From Aquabacterium sp. J223 (GTDB lineage Bacteria > Pseudomonadota > Gammaproteobacteria > Burkholderiales > Burkholderiaceae_C), in the NCBI RefSeq assembly GCF_024666615.1, contig NZ_CP088297.1, forward strand, positions 4,072,501 through 4,136,500: a stretch of 64,000 nucleotides of DNA. Direction: 5' to 3'. Of this stretch, positions 8,163-16,855 are shown in pieces; within the stretch, counting starts at the first letter, position 1; each line of letters starts with the position of its first letter. The translations under genes were made by a program, and so were the position numbers. Below the pieces are notes generated by a model. It was not told the origin of the DNA, ran no database searches, and saw only the letters and a list, made by a program, of their open reading frames with translations.

Positions 8163-8885
8163 ATGACGGGATCTGTACAAGCCGACGCCGGGCTGATCGA
8201 GAAACTGGTCTTGGCCAACCAGATCCTGTACGACCAGGGTGTCGTCGATGGCCTCGGCCATGTGAGCGTCCGGCACGATCAGAATCCTGGCCGCTTCCTC
8301 CTGTCGAGGAACCGCGCGCCGGCCCTGGTTCAGGCGGCCGACATCCTCTGCTACGACCTGGACGGCGTGGACGTGGCGAACACGGGCCAGCGGTCGTACC
8401 TTGAGCGCTTCATCCATGCGGAGATCTACCGGGCGCGCCCTGACGTGCAGGCGGTGGTGCACAGCCACTCGCCCAACGTGATTCCGTTCGGCGCTACCGG
8501 GCAGCGGCTGCGACCGATCTTCCACATGGCCGGCTTCCTGGGAAGTGGGACGGCGCGCTTCGACACCCACGATGTCGTCGGCGACAGCGACCTCCTGATT
8601 GGCAATGCCGAACTGGGGGCTGCGCTGGCGCGCGCCCTAGATAGCTGCAGCTGCGTCCTCATGCGAGGACACGGTTCCACCGTGGTTGGCACCTCCATCG
8701 AACAGGTGGTGTACCGCGCGATCTATTCCGAGGTGAATGCCCGGCTGCAGCTCAACGCCTGCACCCTCGGCGAGGTCAAGTACCTGACGCCCGGCGAAGC
8801 GGACCTTGCGGCGGCGTCGAACGACACGCAGATCGGCCGCTCGTGGGAGCTGTGGTGGAAACAGGTGACGGACAAGCGCCGCTGA
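8163..8885 (+). CDS. Class II aldolase/adducin-family protein, possible aromatic-acid decarboxylase
   Basis: 240 residues from ATG 8163. In-frame GTG 8109 and ATG 8136 are alternative starts, but neither adds conserved sequence. Family landmarks are GLGHVSVRH near the N terminus, the metal-binding HSHSPN motif and RGHGSTVVG. Family members include fuculose-phosphate aldolases and, in some actinobacterial phthalate clusters, 3,4-dihydroxyphthalate decarboxylase. Here it follows ophA1 in a cluster that already has an OphC-type decarboxylase, so it may act on a different dihydroxy-acid or be a relic of a 3,4-pathway. Family sure, reaction uncertain. Confidence 0.8.
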   Translation: MTGSVQADAGLIEKLVLANQILYDQGVVDGLGHVSVRHDQNPGRFLLSRNRAPALVQAADILCYDLDGVDVANTGQRSYLERFIHAEIYRARPDVQAVVHSHSPNVIPFGATGQRLRPIFHMAGFLGSGTARFDTHDVVGDSDLLIGNAELGAALARALDSCSCVLMRGHGSTVVGTSIEQVVYRAIYSEVNARLQLNACTLGEVKYLTPGEADLAAASNDTQIGRSWELWWKQVTDKRR

Positions 8886-8944
8886 CCCCCGCTGCAGCGA
8901 CGGGTCGGTTGGCGCAGGTGGCGCTCGGACTACCGTTGTCCCCG

Positions 8945-9341
8945 GGGCGATGGTGAATAGGCGGCTGGCGGTGATGACGTTGCCGGCGGTCGACAGCGCC
9001 CACCGGCACGACCACCTTACGGGCGATTCCCTTGATGGACACCCTGCCCGCCACCTCGAAGCGCGAGAGGTCGATCGCACGGATGCGGCTGGATTCGAAG
9101 GAGGCCTGCCCAAAGGTCATGAACGCCAGCCACTCCGGCTTCTGCAGCGCCGCGGCGATCTCCGTCACGCGCAGCGTCGCGCTGCCGGTGTCGATGGTGA
9201 TCGCCACGCTGCCTGCCTCCGGCCGGTCGGGGTCGAGCGACACCCGCGCGTCGAAACGCCGGAAGCGACCTCCAAGGGAACGCCCATCTGCCGCACGACG
9301 AAGGCGACGTCGCTCTGCGCCGGCACCAGGACCGCCTGGCC
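8945..9341 (-). pseudogene. YceI-family protein fragment
   Basis: Directly after the FAH-family gene the minus strand encodes VPAQSDVAFVVRQMGVPL, then, after a one-base shift near 9270, GRFRRFDARVSLDPD, ITIDTGSATLRVTE, SSRIRAIDLSRFEVAG and SIKGIARKVVVPVGAVD. This is the core of a YceI-like lipid-binding beta-barrel. The signal peptide is missing, there is at least one frameshift, and the C-terminal strands are unrecognisable. No start codon or ribosome site is present. I treat it as a dead 3' gene remnant. Confidence 0.65.
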
Positions 9342-10205
9342 TCAGCCATAGTGCGCTCCGACGCTGACCGCCGCCTCGCCGATGCCCTGCACCGACGCGC
9401 GGATGGTGTCTCCCGGCACCACCGGGCCAACGCCGTGCGGCGTGCCGGTCATGATCACGTCGCCAGGCTGCAAGGTGTACATGGCCGAGGCCATCTCGAT
9501 GAGGCCGCCCACGTCCACAACCAGATGGCGGGTGTTGGACCGCTGGCGCGGCTGGCCATTGACGCTGAGGGCCAGGTCCAGGGTATCGGGATCCGGGATT
9601 TCGTCGGCCGTGACCAACCAGGGGCCCAGCACACTGTAGGTATCTACCGATTTGCGCCAGCACTGGAACTCCGGCCCCCGCACCGTCATGTCCAGGCCGA
9701 TGGCGTAGCCGGCCACATGGCGCAGCGCGTCGGCCCTGGCGATCTTGTGGCAGGGCTCGCCGATCACCACCGCTAGCTCGCACTCGTGGTCGTTGCGGCG
9801 ATCGGGGCGGCGCAGCACGATCTCCTCGCCGAAGCCGATCAACGACGTCGTCGCTTTGAGAAACAGACCCCAATCCCGGATCGTCGTCACGGCGCGGCCA
9901 TGGGAGATGCCTTTGTCGCGCATGCTCTCGTCGATGTGGGACTGGTAGTTGATTGGCGCGCCGATGATCTTCGAAGGGTTCGCGATCGGGCTCAGCAGCC
10001 GGACCGCCGACAGCGGCATGGACCGGGCACCGGACCTCAGGTTGCGGACGGCGGCGCACACCGCAGGGAGGTCGGCGATCAGCGGGTCATGGTGCGGCAA
10101 CGGGTAACGCACCTGTGGCAACACCTCCAGGGCCGGTGTCACGTCGAAGACCGCGTTGCCCTCCACCACACCCAACCGCCCCGCATCGAACCGGCAGAGT
10201 TTCAT
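9342..10205 (-). CDS. Fumarylacetoacetate hydrolase (FAH) family protein
   Basis: 287 residues. FAH-fold marks: NPSKIIGAPINYQSHIDE (substrate loop), NDHECELAVVIGEPCH with the acidic metal ligands, AGYAIGLDMTVRG, and GDVIMTGTPHGVGPV. Members hydrolyse or decarboxylate beta-diketo acids from ring cleavage (fumarylpyruvate, oxohepta- or oxalocrotonate-type compounds). Alone on its strand; the broken HTH-citrate synthase gene diverges from it. A degenerate copy of the shared promoter motif (AATCAATCT at 10256-10264) lies upstream. Substrate not predictable; a homologue with stronger context is at 57853. Confidence 0.85.
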   Translation of the reverse strand: MKLCRFDAGRLGVVEGNAVFDVTPALEVLPQVRYPLPHHDPLIADLPAVCAAVRNLRSGARSMPLSAVRLLSPIANPSKIIGAPINYQSHIDESMRDKGISHGRAVTTIRDWGLFLKATTSLIGFGEEIVLRRPDRRNDHECELAVVIGEPCHKIARADALRHVAGYAIGLDMTVRGPEFQCWRKSVDTYSVLGPWLVTADEIPDPDTLDLALSVNGQPRQRSNTRHLVVDVGGLIEMASAMYTLQPGDVIMTGTPHGVGPVVPGDTIRASVQGIGEAAVSVGAHYG

Positions 10206-10359
10206 GACCCTTCCCGCACCGCAACGGGGACCATGCTCACATTTTCAATTCAATTAATCAATCTGGTTTTGCAGAGGTTGATGATCAACGATTTGCCACT
10301 GCTCGTCAGGCTAGATGCGGCCTGCCATCTGGGATTAATGATATTGATCCACCACTTAC

Positions 10360-11585
10360 ATGCCGGACGCATTTCTGGAAACCAACGAGGTGATGCGGCT
10401 GCTTGGCATCAAGCAGCAGACGCTCTATGCCTACGCGAGCCGAGGGCTGCTTCGCCGCACCTCCACGGCTGGATCGAAGCGATCCCTCTGTTAGCGCGAG
10501 GACGTCGAACGCATGCTGGCCCGCAAGCTCGAGCGGGACGGCCCGCCGAGCGACGCGCCGTCGGTCGTCATCCCGAACAGCGTGAGCAGCGTGATCACCG
10601 AGATCCACCCCAGACGGTCCGCCTTACAGGGGCGGCATGCGCGCGCCCTGCCGATACAGCCCGGCCGACTGGAGAACTTGGCGGAGCTGCTGTGGACAGG
10701 CATGGCCATCGACGAGCCGGTGCCCTGGGAGTCCGACGCGTTCCCGCCGAACATCGAGGCGGTCATCGCCGCACTCCAGCACGGTGGCACCTCCGCCCCG
10801 ATCCTGCGCGTGATGGCCTCGGTCACCATCGCGCTGGGCGAGGCGGCGAGCTCGGAGCTGCGGTCCGGCAACACCATGCGGTTGGCGCGCCGACTGGTCT
10901 ATGCCTATGCGGGCTGTCTGGCCCACCTGCGTTCGCCCGGCCGCTTCCTGCACCCCAAGGCGGGCGAGTCGATGGCGGCCCTGGCGCTGCGGGCGCTGGA
11001 CGCAAAGCCGAGCCCGTCATCGGAGGCGGCGATGAACGGGCTATTCATCTGCTGCGCCGACCACGAGCTGTCGCCGGCCACCTTTGCCGCGCGCGTCGTC
11101 GCGTCGACTGGCGCCGGCCTCCACGCTTGCCTGATCGCCGCCCTCGGAGGCCAGTCGGGCCTCGTGCTGGGCGGGGGCTGCGATCGCGCCGAGGACTTCT
11201 TCGCCACACGGCAGTCGCCGGCGCGCCCGCGCGAGCTAGCCGCGGCGTCGGCCCGCGGCGAGGTCAAGGTCCATGGATTCGAGAGCCAACTCTATCCTCA
11301 CGGCGATCCACGCGCCGAGTACCTGCTGGAACTGGCCGCCGGCCTGGCGGCGGCGAAGGCGCTGGCCGACATCCAGTCGCTGGTGGAGCAGTGCAGGCCG
11401 CGGGCGGCCCGCCGGTGTCGTTGGTCGTCGGCCTAGTGGCGCTGGCGCGGGCGATGGACCAGCCGCAGCGCAGCGCATCGGCCTTGTGGACCGTTGGCCG
11501 CAGCGTGGGCTGGATTGCGCACGTCATCGAACAGCGCCTGACGGGAAGCCCGATCCGCCCGCACGTCAAGTACCGGACGGCCTGA
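10360..11585 (+). pseudogene. HTH-citrate synthase fusion protein, broken by a nonsense codon and a frameshift
   Basis: Begins as a MerR/excisionase-like helix-turn-helix (TNEVMRLLGIKQQTLYAYAS). A TAG at 10492-10494 stops it at codon 45. The intact relative at 30383 has RLYLREDLERM where this copy reads SLC-stop-REDVERM, so a single TTG-to-TAG change explains it. The rest (LAELLWTGMA, CCADHELSPATFAARV, YPHGDPRA) is citrate-synthase-like, and near 11400 the frame shifts so that SVGWIAHVIEQRLTGSPIRP is read in another phase. The active-site His of the GF-x-H motif is also gone (GFESQLY). I infer a dead paralogue of the gene at 30383. Confidence 0.8.
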
Positions 11586-11605
11586 GCCGTCGGCGTTCGC
11601 GCTCG

Positions 11606-11634
11606 GAGCGCTGCGACCGGCGGCCGCAGCGCTC
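11606..11634. terminator. Strong GC hairpin between convergent genes, no U-tract
   Basis: Ten-base perfect stem GAGCGCTGCG / CGCAGCGCTC with a nine-base loop, placed between the 3' ends of the convergent broken HTH-citrate synthase gene and the lipoprotein gene. Neither side has a T run, so it is a transcript-end hairpin or a partial terminator rather than a canonical intrinsic one. Confidence 0.45.
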
Positions 11635-11647
11635 AGGTTCCGCCGCT

Positions 11648-12676
11648 TCAGGGCGTGGGGAAGATCACGCGGTGGTAGGTCATGTCGTAGTACTGCGCGC
11701 CCTCGCGCAGCTTGACGCCGGCCCGGCCGAACTTGGCGCGCAGCCTCACCACCGTGTCGACGCCGGCGGTGTCGATGCGGGCCTGGCGCTGGAACGTTTC
11801 ACGACCGGACACCAGCGCGGTGTAGGCGGTCTGGGCCGCCTGCAGCGTGGTCTGCGCAGGCATGTTGGCCAGGAAGATGCGGATCGCGTCGTCCTTGTTG
11901 CGGGGGTCGGCCAGCCAGTCGATCGCCGCGGCGTAAGCCCGGATGTACGAGCTCACCTGTTGGGCGTTGGCACGAGCCCAACCCTGCCGCACCGCCGCCA
12001 CCACGCCCTGGTAGTGCCCCAGCGCCACGCTGGCGTTGCCCAGCGTCGGGAAGCCCTGCGCTTGCGCCATGATGTCGAACGGCGCCACCAGCATCGTGGC
12101 GGCGTGCTTGCGCTCCATCAGCGCCTGGTAGCGCTGCATCACGCCGCCGGCGCGCTCGGTCTTGTAGTCCCGGTCCAGCACCAGGCCGTTGCGCTCCAGC
12201 ATCTCCAGCAGCACGAAGGCGTAGCCGGTGCTCAGGGCATCGACCGACAGCGTCTTGCCCCGCAGGTCGGCGTAGCTGCGCACGTCGGGGCTGGCAACCA
12301 CCCGCAGGAAGCCGGTGTCGGCGCCCATGACGGCGACCAGGTCGGGCCCGTCGACCCCGGCCTCGCCCTGCCCCTCGCGGTAGGCGATCACGTTGTCCAT
12401 CGCGGTCATCGCGATGTCGAAGTCGCCTTGGATGAGGCCCTTCATCTGGAACGTCGAGTTGGGCGTCGGCGTGATGGCCACCGACAGCCGCTCGCGGCTG
12501 AAGTAGCCCTTGTCCTGCGCGACCCACAGCGGCCAGTTGAACCCTCCCGGGAACACGATGACCTTCAACGGCACGGCCGCCGCGGGCGGTGCGGCGGGGC
12601 TAGGCGGCGTCAAGGGACCGCTGCCGCAACCGGACAGCGCGCCGATGACAAACAGGCTGCACATCCAACGGAACAT
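11648..12676 (-). CDS. ABC-type substrate-binding lipoprotein (NMT1/SsuA-like)
   Basis: 342 residues with a lipobox (VIGALSGC, acylated Cys near residue 17), then a proline-rich linker and a periplasmic-binding fold: FPGGFNWPLWVAQDKGYF, QGDFDIAMTAMDNVIA, LRGKTLSVDALSTGYAF. This pattern fits the NMT1/THI5/SsuA group that delivers sulfonates, thiamine precursors or aromatic acids to ABC importers. It stands alone: no ATPase or permease follows, and its 3' end faces the broken HTH-citrate synthase gene. The start ATG 12676 is preceded by GGAGAGAG. Ligand unknown. Confidence 0.85.
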   Translation of the reverse strand: MFRWMCSLFVIGALSGCGSGPLTPPSPAAPPAAAVPLKVIVFPGGFNWPLWVAQDKGYFSRERLSVAITPTPNSTFQMKGLIQGDFDIAMTAMDNVIAYREGQGEAGVDGPDLVAVMGADTGFLRVVASPDVRSYADLRGKTLSVDALSTGYAFVLLEMLERNGLVLDRDYKTERAGGVMQRYQALMERKHAATMLVAPFDIMAQAQGFPTLGNASVALGHYQGVVAAVRQGWARANAQQVSSYIRAYAAAIDWLADPRNKDDAIRIFLANMPAQTTLQAAQTAYTALVSGRETFQRQARIDTAGVDTVVRLRAKFGRAGVKLREGAQYYDMTYHRVIFPTP

Positions 12677-13518
12677 GATGTCTCTCTCCTTAATGAAGTG
12701 ATGAATGGATCAGAAAGGGGCCCTAACACCGATCTCGATGCAGCGCCAGTGTCCGGCCTCACGCCTGCCCATGGCGCACCAGACGTGCGTCACAGCGTCC
12801 ATGGCGAACGCCATGCGAACCTTGCCGGGTCGCCGACGGCACAGCTGGTCTCGGCAAAGGTCAGCGTCATGCGGCGCGCTAACCCGTCGTGTCGCGCACG
12901 CGCCTTCTCCGACCAAACAAGACCGGCTCACTCGGCGCGATTCTCAAGTGGCCGAATCGCATCAGCCATGACCACCTCATGAAAGTTGCCCATCAGTGAG
13001 ACCGATGGCTTGGCTATCGCGTCTGAGCTGCAGCGCGAGGGGCGTCAGAGACCCGGACCGCCGAGGTGCAGCGCCCCGTATAGTCTGGCGCACGGCAACC
13101 CACGGGCGGCGGGGAGAACGTGGCGCTGAGGGTGCCGGACTTTGAGGTCGTTCCCCAACCCGGACGAGGAGACCTTTTCCGACCGACTGAGCGACGGCTT
13201 AGTGGACGCATTGGTGTCGCCGCAGCACCCTCTCCGTTCGCGCACCCCGAGCGGGCAGATCGTCACCTTGGTCGCGCTTGGCAACCTGAAAATGGCGCGA
13301 CGGCAGCCGATGGCGGCGCACGGATGAGTGCGTTCGTCGGCTGGGCGCTTCTGGTCGCTGGTAGTGGACGCCGACACCGGCCTTTTGTCGGAGCGTCACG
13401 CGAATGGCATTTTTCGCTGGCCGTTAGTAGCCAGCGTCATTGCAGGGCGCAATCGGCCGCTGCCTGTCCATCAGAGTCTCGCGGCCCGTGAATCACCGAC
13501 GAAGGCAAACTGCTCAAG
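12677..13518. other. About 840 bp without a recognisable gene
   Basis: Both strands were read. Short open frames exist, but none has a ribosome site, conserved motif or family resemblance I can name. The only structure noticed is a seven-base stem CGCTGGC / GCCAGCG around 13415-13436, preceded by TTTTT on the plus strand, downstream of the VOC gene. The promoter of the lipoprotein gene should lie in the first 100 bp. The rest looks like decayed DNA. Confidence 0.5.
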
Positions 13519-13959
13519 CTAGGCGCCGCTATGCACCTCAACTGGCGGCACGCGCTCCACCAGCTTCACGAGGTTGCCTTCGGGGTCCGACACGAACAAC
13601 AGACGCATTCCCAGTTCCGGGAAGACCTTCGGACCGAACAGCACCGCGACGCGCGCCTCTACGAGCCGCTGCTGCACCGCGTCGAGGTCCGTGACCTGAA
13701 GCCCGAAATGCGTGATGCCCCGCTGCGCCCCATGCCGCGGCGGGTCGGGGAACCGGACGGACTCCACCGACTGGTCGAACTGGATCAGTTCGACCTCGAA
13801 TCCGCCCAGCCGCAGAAAGCAGATCTCTAGCGCCATCTCGGGGTAGCGACGTCGCGACACGCGACGGAAACCGAACAGGTCGACGTACCACGCCTCGACC
13901 TCGTCGAGGCGCTTGACCGACAGGTTCACGCACTGGGCACCCAGGACAAGGTCGGCCAT
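13519..13959 (-). CDS. VOC-family (glyoxalase/extradiol fold) protein
   Basis: 146 residues, one vicinal-oxygen-chelate module: LGAQCVNLSVKRLDEVEAWY, GGFEVELIQF, GITHFGLQVTDLDAV, and SDPEGNLVKLVE at the end. Metal-binding candidates are the H of ITHFG and the E of VELIQ and VKLVE. The size suits a glyoxalase I, epimerase or lyase-type enzyme. Last gene of a three-gene operon (Bug protein, SDR, VOC), 3 bp after the SDR. The substrate is presumably the acid captured by the Bug protein. Confidence 0.82.
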   Translation of the reverse strand: MADLVLGAQCVNLSVKRLDEVEAWYVDLFGFRRVSRRRYPEMALEICFLRLGGFEVELIQFDQSVESVRFPDPPRHGAQRGITHFGLQVTDLDAVQQRLVEARVAVLFGPKVFPELGMRLLFVSDPEGNLVKLVERVPPVEVHSGA

Positions 13960-13962
13960 CGC

Positions 13963-14727
13963 TTACACCATGATGATGCCGCCGTTGACGTCCAACGTGG
14001 CACCGGTGATGAAGCTGGCGTCGGGTGACGCCAGGAACCAGGCCACGGCCGCGATCTCTTCGGGGCGGGCGTAGCGGCCGAGCGGGATCGTCTTCGGGAT
14101 GGCGGCGTAGAAGTCCTCCGACGTCGTCTCCTTGACCCGCTCCACATCGGTCGGTCCCGGCGCCAGCGTGTTGACGAGGATGTTGTAGTCCGCGTACTCG
14201 CGAGCCAGGTGCCGCGTGAGGCCGAGCACGCCGGTCTTGGCCGCGGTGTACTCCACGCCCAGCGCCGTCGCCACGGACCGCGCCGCATTCGACGCGAAGT
14301 TGATGATCCGTCCGCTCCTGGCCTCCATCATGCCGGGCAGCACCGCCTTGCAGCACAGGAAGATGCCCTTCAGGTTCGAATCCACCACCGAGTCCCACTC
14401 CGCCTCGGTGGTTTCGTGGGGCATCTTGTAGGCGAAGTAGCTGCCGGCCGCGTTGACGAGCACCTCGGGCGTGCCCATCGACGCACGCACGGACTCGGCC
14501 ATGGCGCTGACGGAGTCCCACGACCGCACGTCGCAGGAGAAGGCCATCGCCGCCCCGGGCCGATCACCCCTGCGCTGCACCGCCTCGGCCACGGCACGGG
14601 CACGCTCCATCACGAGATCGACCACGGCCACGCGGTCGCCACCGTCGACGAACCGCTGGACCACGCTGGCCGGGATGCCGCGCCCGCCTCCGGTGACGAT
14701 GACGGTGCGCGGCGTCGGGCTGGACAT
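13963..14727 (-). CDS. SDR-family oxidoreductase
   Basis: 254-residue classical short-chain dehydrogenase: cofactor site TGGGRGI, VNAAGSYF, catalytic Ser in NFASNAA, and YTAAK with Tyr and Lys. Oddly the third glycine of TGxxxGxG is Pro (GGGRGIPASV), which could weaken NAD(P) binding. The start ATG 14727 has AGGAA about 8 bp upstream; an in-frame ATG at 14748 lacks a site. It lies 44 bp after the Bug gene and 3 bp before the VOC gene, so it likely oxidises a hydroxy intermediate of the same pathway. Confidence 0.85.
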   Translation of the reverse strand: MSSPTPRTVIVTGGGRGIPASVVQRFVDGGDRVAVVDLVMERARAVAEAVQRRGDRPGAAMAFSCDVRSWDSVSAMAESVRASMGTPEVLVNAAGSYFAYKMPHETTEAEWDSVVDSNLKGIFLCCKAVLPGMMEARSGRIINFASNAARSVATALGVEYTAAKTGVLGLTRHLAREYADYNILVNTLAPGPTDVERVKETTSEDFYAAIPKTIPLGRYARPEEIAAVAWFLASPDASFITGATLDVNGGIIMV

Positions 14728-14771
14728 CTCTGGGTTCCTGCTGGTCATGGAGAGCAAAGCGGCCCGGCCGT

Positions 14772-15788
14772 TCAGTCCAAGGCGATGTTCATCGGCGCAA
14801 TGACCTGGCCCCATTGCTGGAACTCGGCGCGGGCGTAGTCGTCGGCCTGGCGGGCGCTGGTCCGCTCGGCCACGGTGAGGCCGGCGTCCGCCAGGCGCTT
14901 TTGCACCTGGGGGTTCTGCAGGCTGTCGTTGAGGCTTCGGTTGAGACGGTCGATGACCGGCTGCGGCGTCGCGCGGGCCACGCCGACGCCGACCCAGATC
15001 GGAACGCTCATGTCGTAGCCGGCTTCGGCCATGGTGGGCACGTCCGGGATGAGCGGCACGCGGCGGGGCGTCGCCGTGGCCAGGAAGCGCAGCTTGCCGG
15101 ACTGGACGAACGGCATGGGCGTGTTGGCGTCCACGAACATTGCGATCACCTGGCCGGTCGCCATGTCGGCCAGCGCCGCGGGCGAGCCCCGATAAGGCAC
15201 ATGCGCCATGCTCAAGCCGGCCTTGCGCTGGAAGATCTCCATGTTGAGGTGGGTGGGGTTGCCCACGCCCGAGGACGCGAAGTTGAGCGACTTCTCCGGC
15301 CTCGACTTCACGTACTGGATGAACTCCGTCACCGAGGCGACGTTCAGCGACGTCGGCACCACGAGCACCGGCGGCATCTGGACCATCATCCCCACCATGG
15401 CGAAGTCGCGTCGCGGGTCGTACGAGAGCTTGCTGTAAAGGTGGGGGTTCTGGGCGTAGATGCCCATGTCCACCGTCAGCAGGGTGTGGCCGTCCGCCGG
15501 CACGCTGGCCAGCGACGACGCGGCGATGGAACCCGCCGCGCCGGGCCGGTTCATGACCACCACCTGCTGCCCGAGGTCGCGCGCCATGCCTTCGGAGACG
15601 ATGCGCGCCAGCACGTCCATCCCGCTGCCGGCGGGGTAGCCGACGATCCACTGCAGCGGCTTCGACGGAAAGGCCGCCGTCTGCGCCACCGTGCCCGACG
15701 GCCACAGGCCGAGACCCAGACCCGGCGCCGACACCGCCAACGCCGCTGCCGACAGCACCCTTCTCCTGCTCATCAACGCTGCGCCCAT
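14772..15788 (-). CDS. Bug-family (TTT) substrate-binding protein
   Basis: 338 residues with a twin-arginine-like start (MSRRRVLSAAAL) and a signal region to about residue 36. Bug marks: VGYPAGSGMD, VVMNRPGAAGS, ASSGVGNPTH, HVPYRGSP. Expected to bind a carboxylate in the periplasm. AGGAGA lies 5 bp before ATG 15788. First gene of the Bug/SDR/VOC operon, driven by the shared promoter at 15829-15880. No membrane partner genes nearby. Confidence 0.87.
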   Translation of the reverse strand: MGAALMSRRRVLSAAALAVSAPGLGLGLWPSGTVAQTAAFPSKPLQWIVGYPAGSGMDVLARIVSEGMARDLGQQVVVMNRPGAAGSIAASSLASVPADGHTLLTVDMGIYAQNPHLYSKLSYDPRRDFAMVGMMVQMPPVLVVPTSLNVASVTEFIQYVKSRPEKSLNFASSGVGNPTHLNMEIFQRKAGLSMAHVPYRGSPAALADMATGQVIAMFVDANTPMPFVQSGKLRFLATATPRRVPLIPDVPTMAEAGYDMSVPIWVGVGVARATPQPVIDRLNRSLNDSLQNPQVQKRLADAGLTVAERTSARQADDYARAEFQQWGQVIAPMNIALD

Positions 15789-15828
15789 TGATGTCTCCTG
15801 TTGTGCCGAACGATGGGTTCAGCAGGCC

Positions 15829-15880
15829 ACGTTAGGGCGGTCCCAGGTCGGGCGCAATCTTGAAACAGCGTCAATCCGGG
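15829..15880 (-). promoter_or_regulatory. Shared regulon promoter, copy 1 (for Bug gene 14772-15788)
   Basis: Read toward the gene: ATTGACG, inverted repeat TTGA-N7-TCAA (15874 down to 15860), then TTGCGC as -35 (15857-15852), a 17-bp spacer, then TAACGT as -10 (15834-15829). The same layout recurs before six other operons in the window. Confidence 0.7.
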
Positions 15881-15910
15881 AAAGCCAAATGGCCAGGGGT
15901 TCGGCCGAAA

Positions 15911-15958
15911 GATTGATGGACGTTCAACGTTGATCATCCGGGCAGCGGCCCCTAGACT
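15911..15958 (+). promoter_or_regulatory. Shared regulon promoter, copy 2 (for deacetylase operon at 15985)
   Basis: Rightward copy lying back to back with copy 1: ATTGATG, TTGA-N7-TCAA (15913-15927), TTGATC as -35 (15930-15935), 17 bp, TAGACT as -10 (15953-15958). The transcript would start about 20 bp before the ATG at 15985. Confidence 0.72.
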
Positions 15959-15984
15959 GATCGAAACACCACCAGAGAGGCAAC

Positions 15985-16825
15985 ATGCCGCACAGCTTCT
16001 GGCCCGATGGCGCGCGACTGGTCGTCTCGGTCTCCATGCAGTTCGAGGCCGGGGCGCAGCCGGCCTGCGCGCCGTACAGCCCGTTCGCCGAGATGGACCC
16101 GTCCACGCCCGACCCGGCCGTCGGCAAGTGGTTCGAGTACGGCCTGAAGGAAGGCGTGCCGCGCCTGCTGGACCTCTGGGACCGCAAGGGGATCAAGGTC
16201 ACCTCGCACATGGTCGGCAAGGCCGTGGCCCGCAGCCCGCAGCTGGCCCGCGAGATCGTCGCCCGCGGCCATGAGGCGGCCGCGCACGGCCACGAATGGG
16301 TACCGCACTGGACGATGACGCCCGAGCAGGAGCGCGCCTCCTACCGGTCGAACATCGAGGCCATCGAACAGGCCACCGGCACACGGCCGGTGGGTTTCAA
16401 CGCCTTCGCGCTGCGCAACGGGCCCAACACCCTGGGCATCCTGCAGGAGCTCGGCTTCCTCTACTACATCGACGACGTCAGCCGGGACGAGCCGTTCTCG
16501 GTGGGGGGTCGGCGGCCGGCCGTTCATGGTGGTGCCCTACACCCGGCGCAACAACGACATCGACCGTTTCCACCACCTGTCGTTCTCGGCGCGCGACTTC
16601 CTGTCGGACCTGAAGGACGAGTTCGACGTGCTGTACCGGGAGGGCGCGTCACGCCGGCGGCTGATGTCGGTCAGCCTGCACGACCGCATCGGCGGCCAGC
16701 CGGCGGTGTGCCGCGTGATGGAGGAGTTCATCGACCACGCCCGGTCGCATCCCGGCGTGGCCTTCATGCGCAAGGACGAGATCGCGCGCTGGGCCGCCAC
16801 CCAGGCGGACACCCCGCGTGAATAG
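15985..16825 (+). pseudogene. Polysaccharide deacetylase-family (NodB-like) protein, +1 frameshift in a G6 run
   Basis: First part: HSFWPDGARLVVSVSMQFE, KGIKVTSHMVGKAV, EAAAHGHEWVPHW and GFNAFALRNGPNTLG, as in PuuE/allantoinase-type deacetylases acting on small amides. After EPFSV the frame is lost at six G (16503-16508); one base fewer restores GVGGRPFMVVPYTRRNND and a normal C-terminal half ending at 16825 (about 279 residues). Preceded by GAGAGG and ATG 15985. First gene of the operon with DoxX and the FMN oxidase. The homopolymer position makes a sequencing error likely; if real, the gene is dead. Confidence 0.78.
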
Positions 16826-16855
16826 CGCGGCCACCCGCCCGGGAAAGGGCCGACG

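Noticed and set aside
10230-10295. An eighth copy of the shared promoter motif
   Set aside because: AATCAATCT and TTGATG are present, but the TTGA-N7/8-TCAA repeat and the -10 box are not; kept only as a degenerate candidate.
13415-13436. Intrinsic terminator after the VOC gene
   Set aside because: The seven-base stem lacks a T run in the direction of transcription, where the minus strand reads AAAAA.
12710-13500. Small genes in the 12.7-13.5 kb gap
   Set aside because: Open frames are short, overlap each other on both strands and show no ribosome site or family motif; high GC produces such frames by chance.
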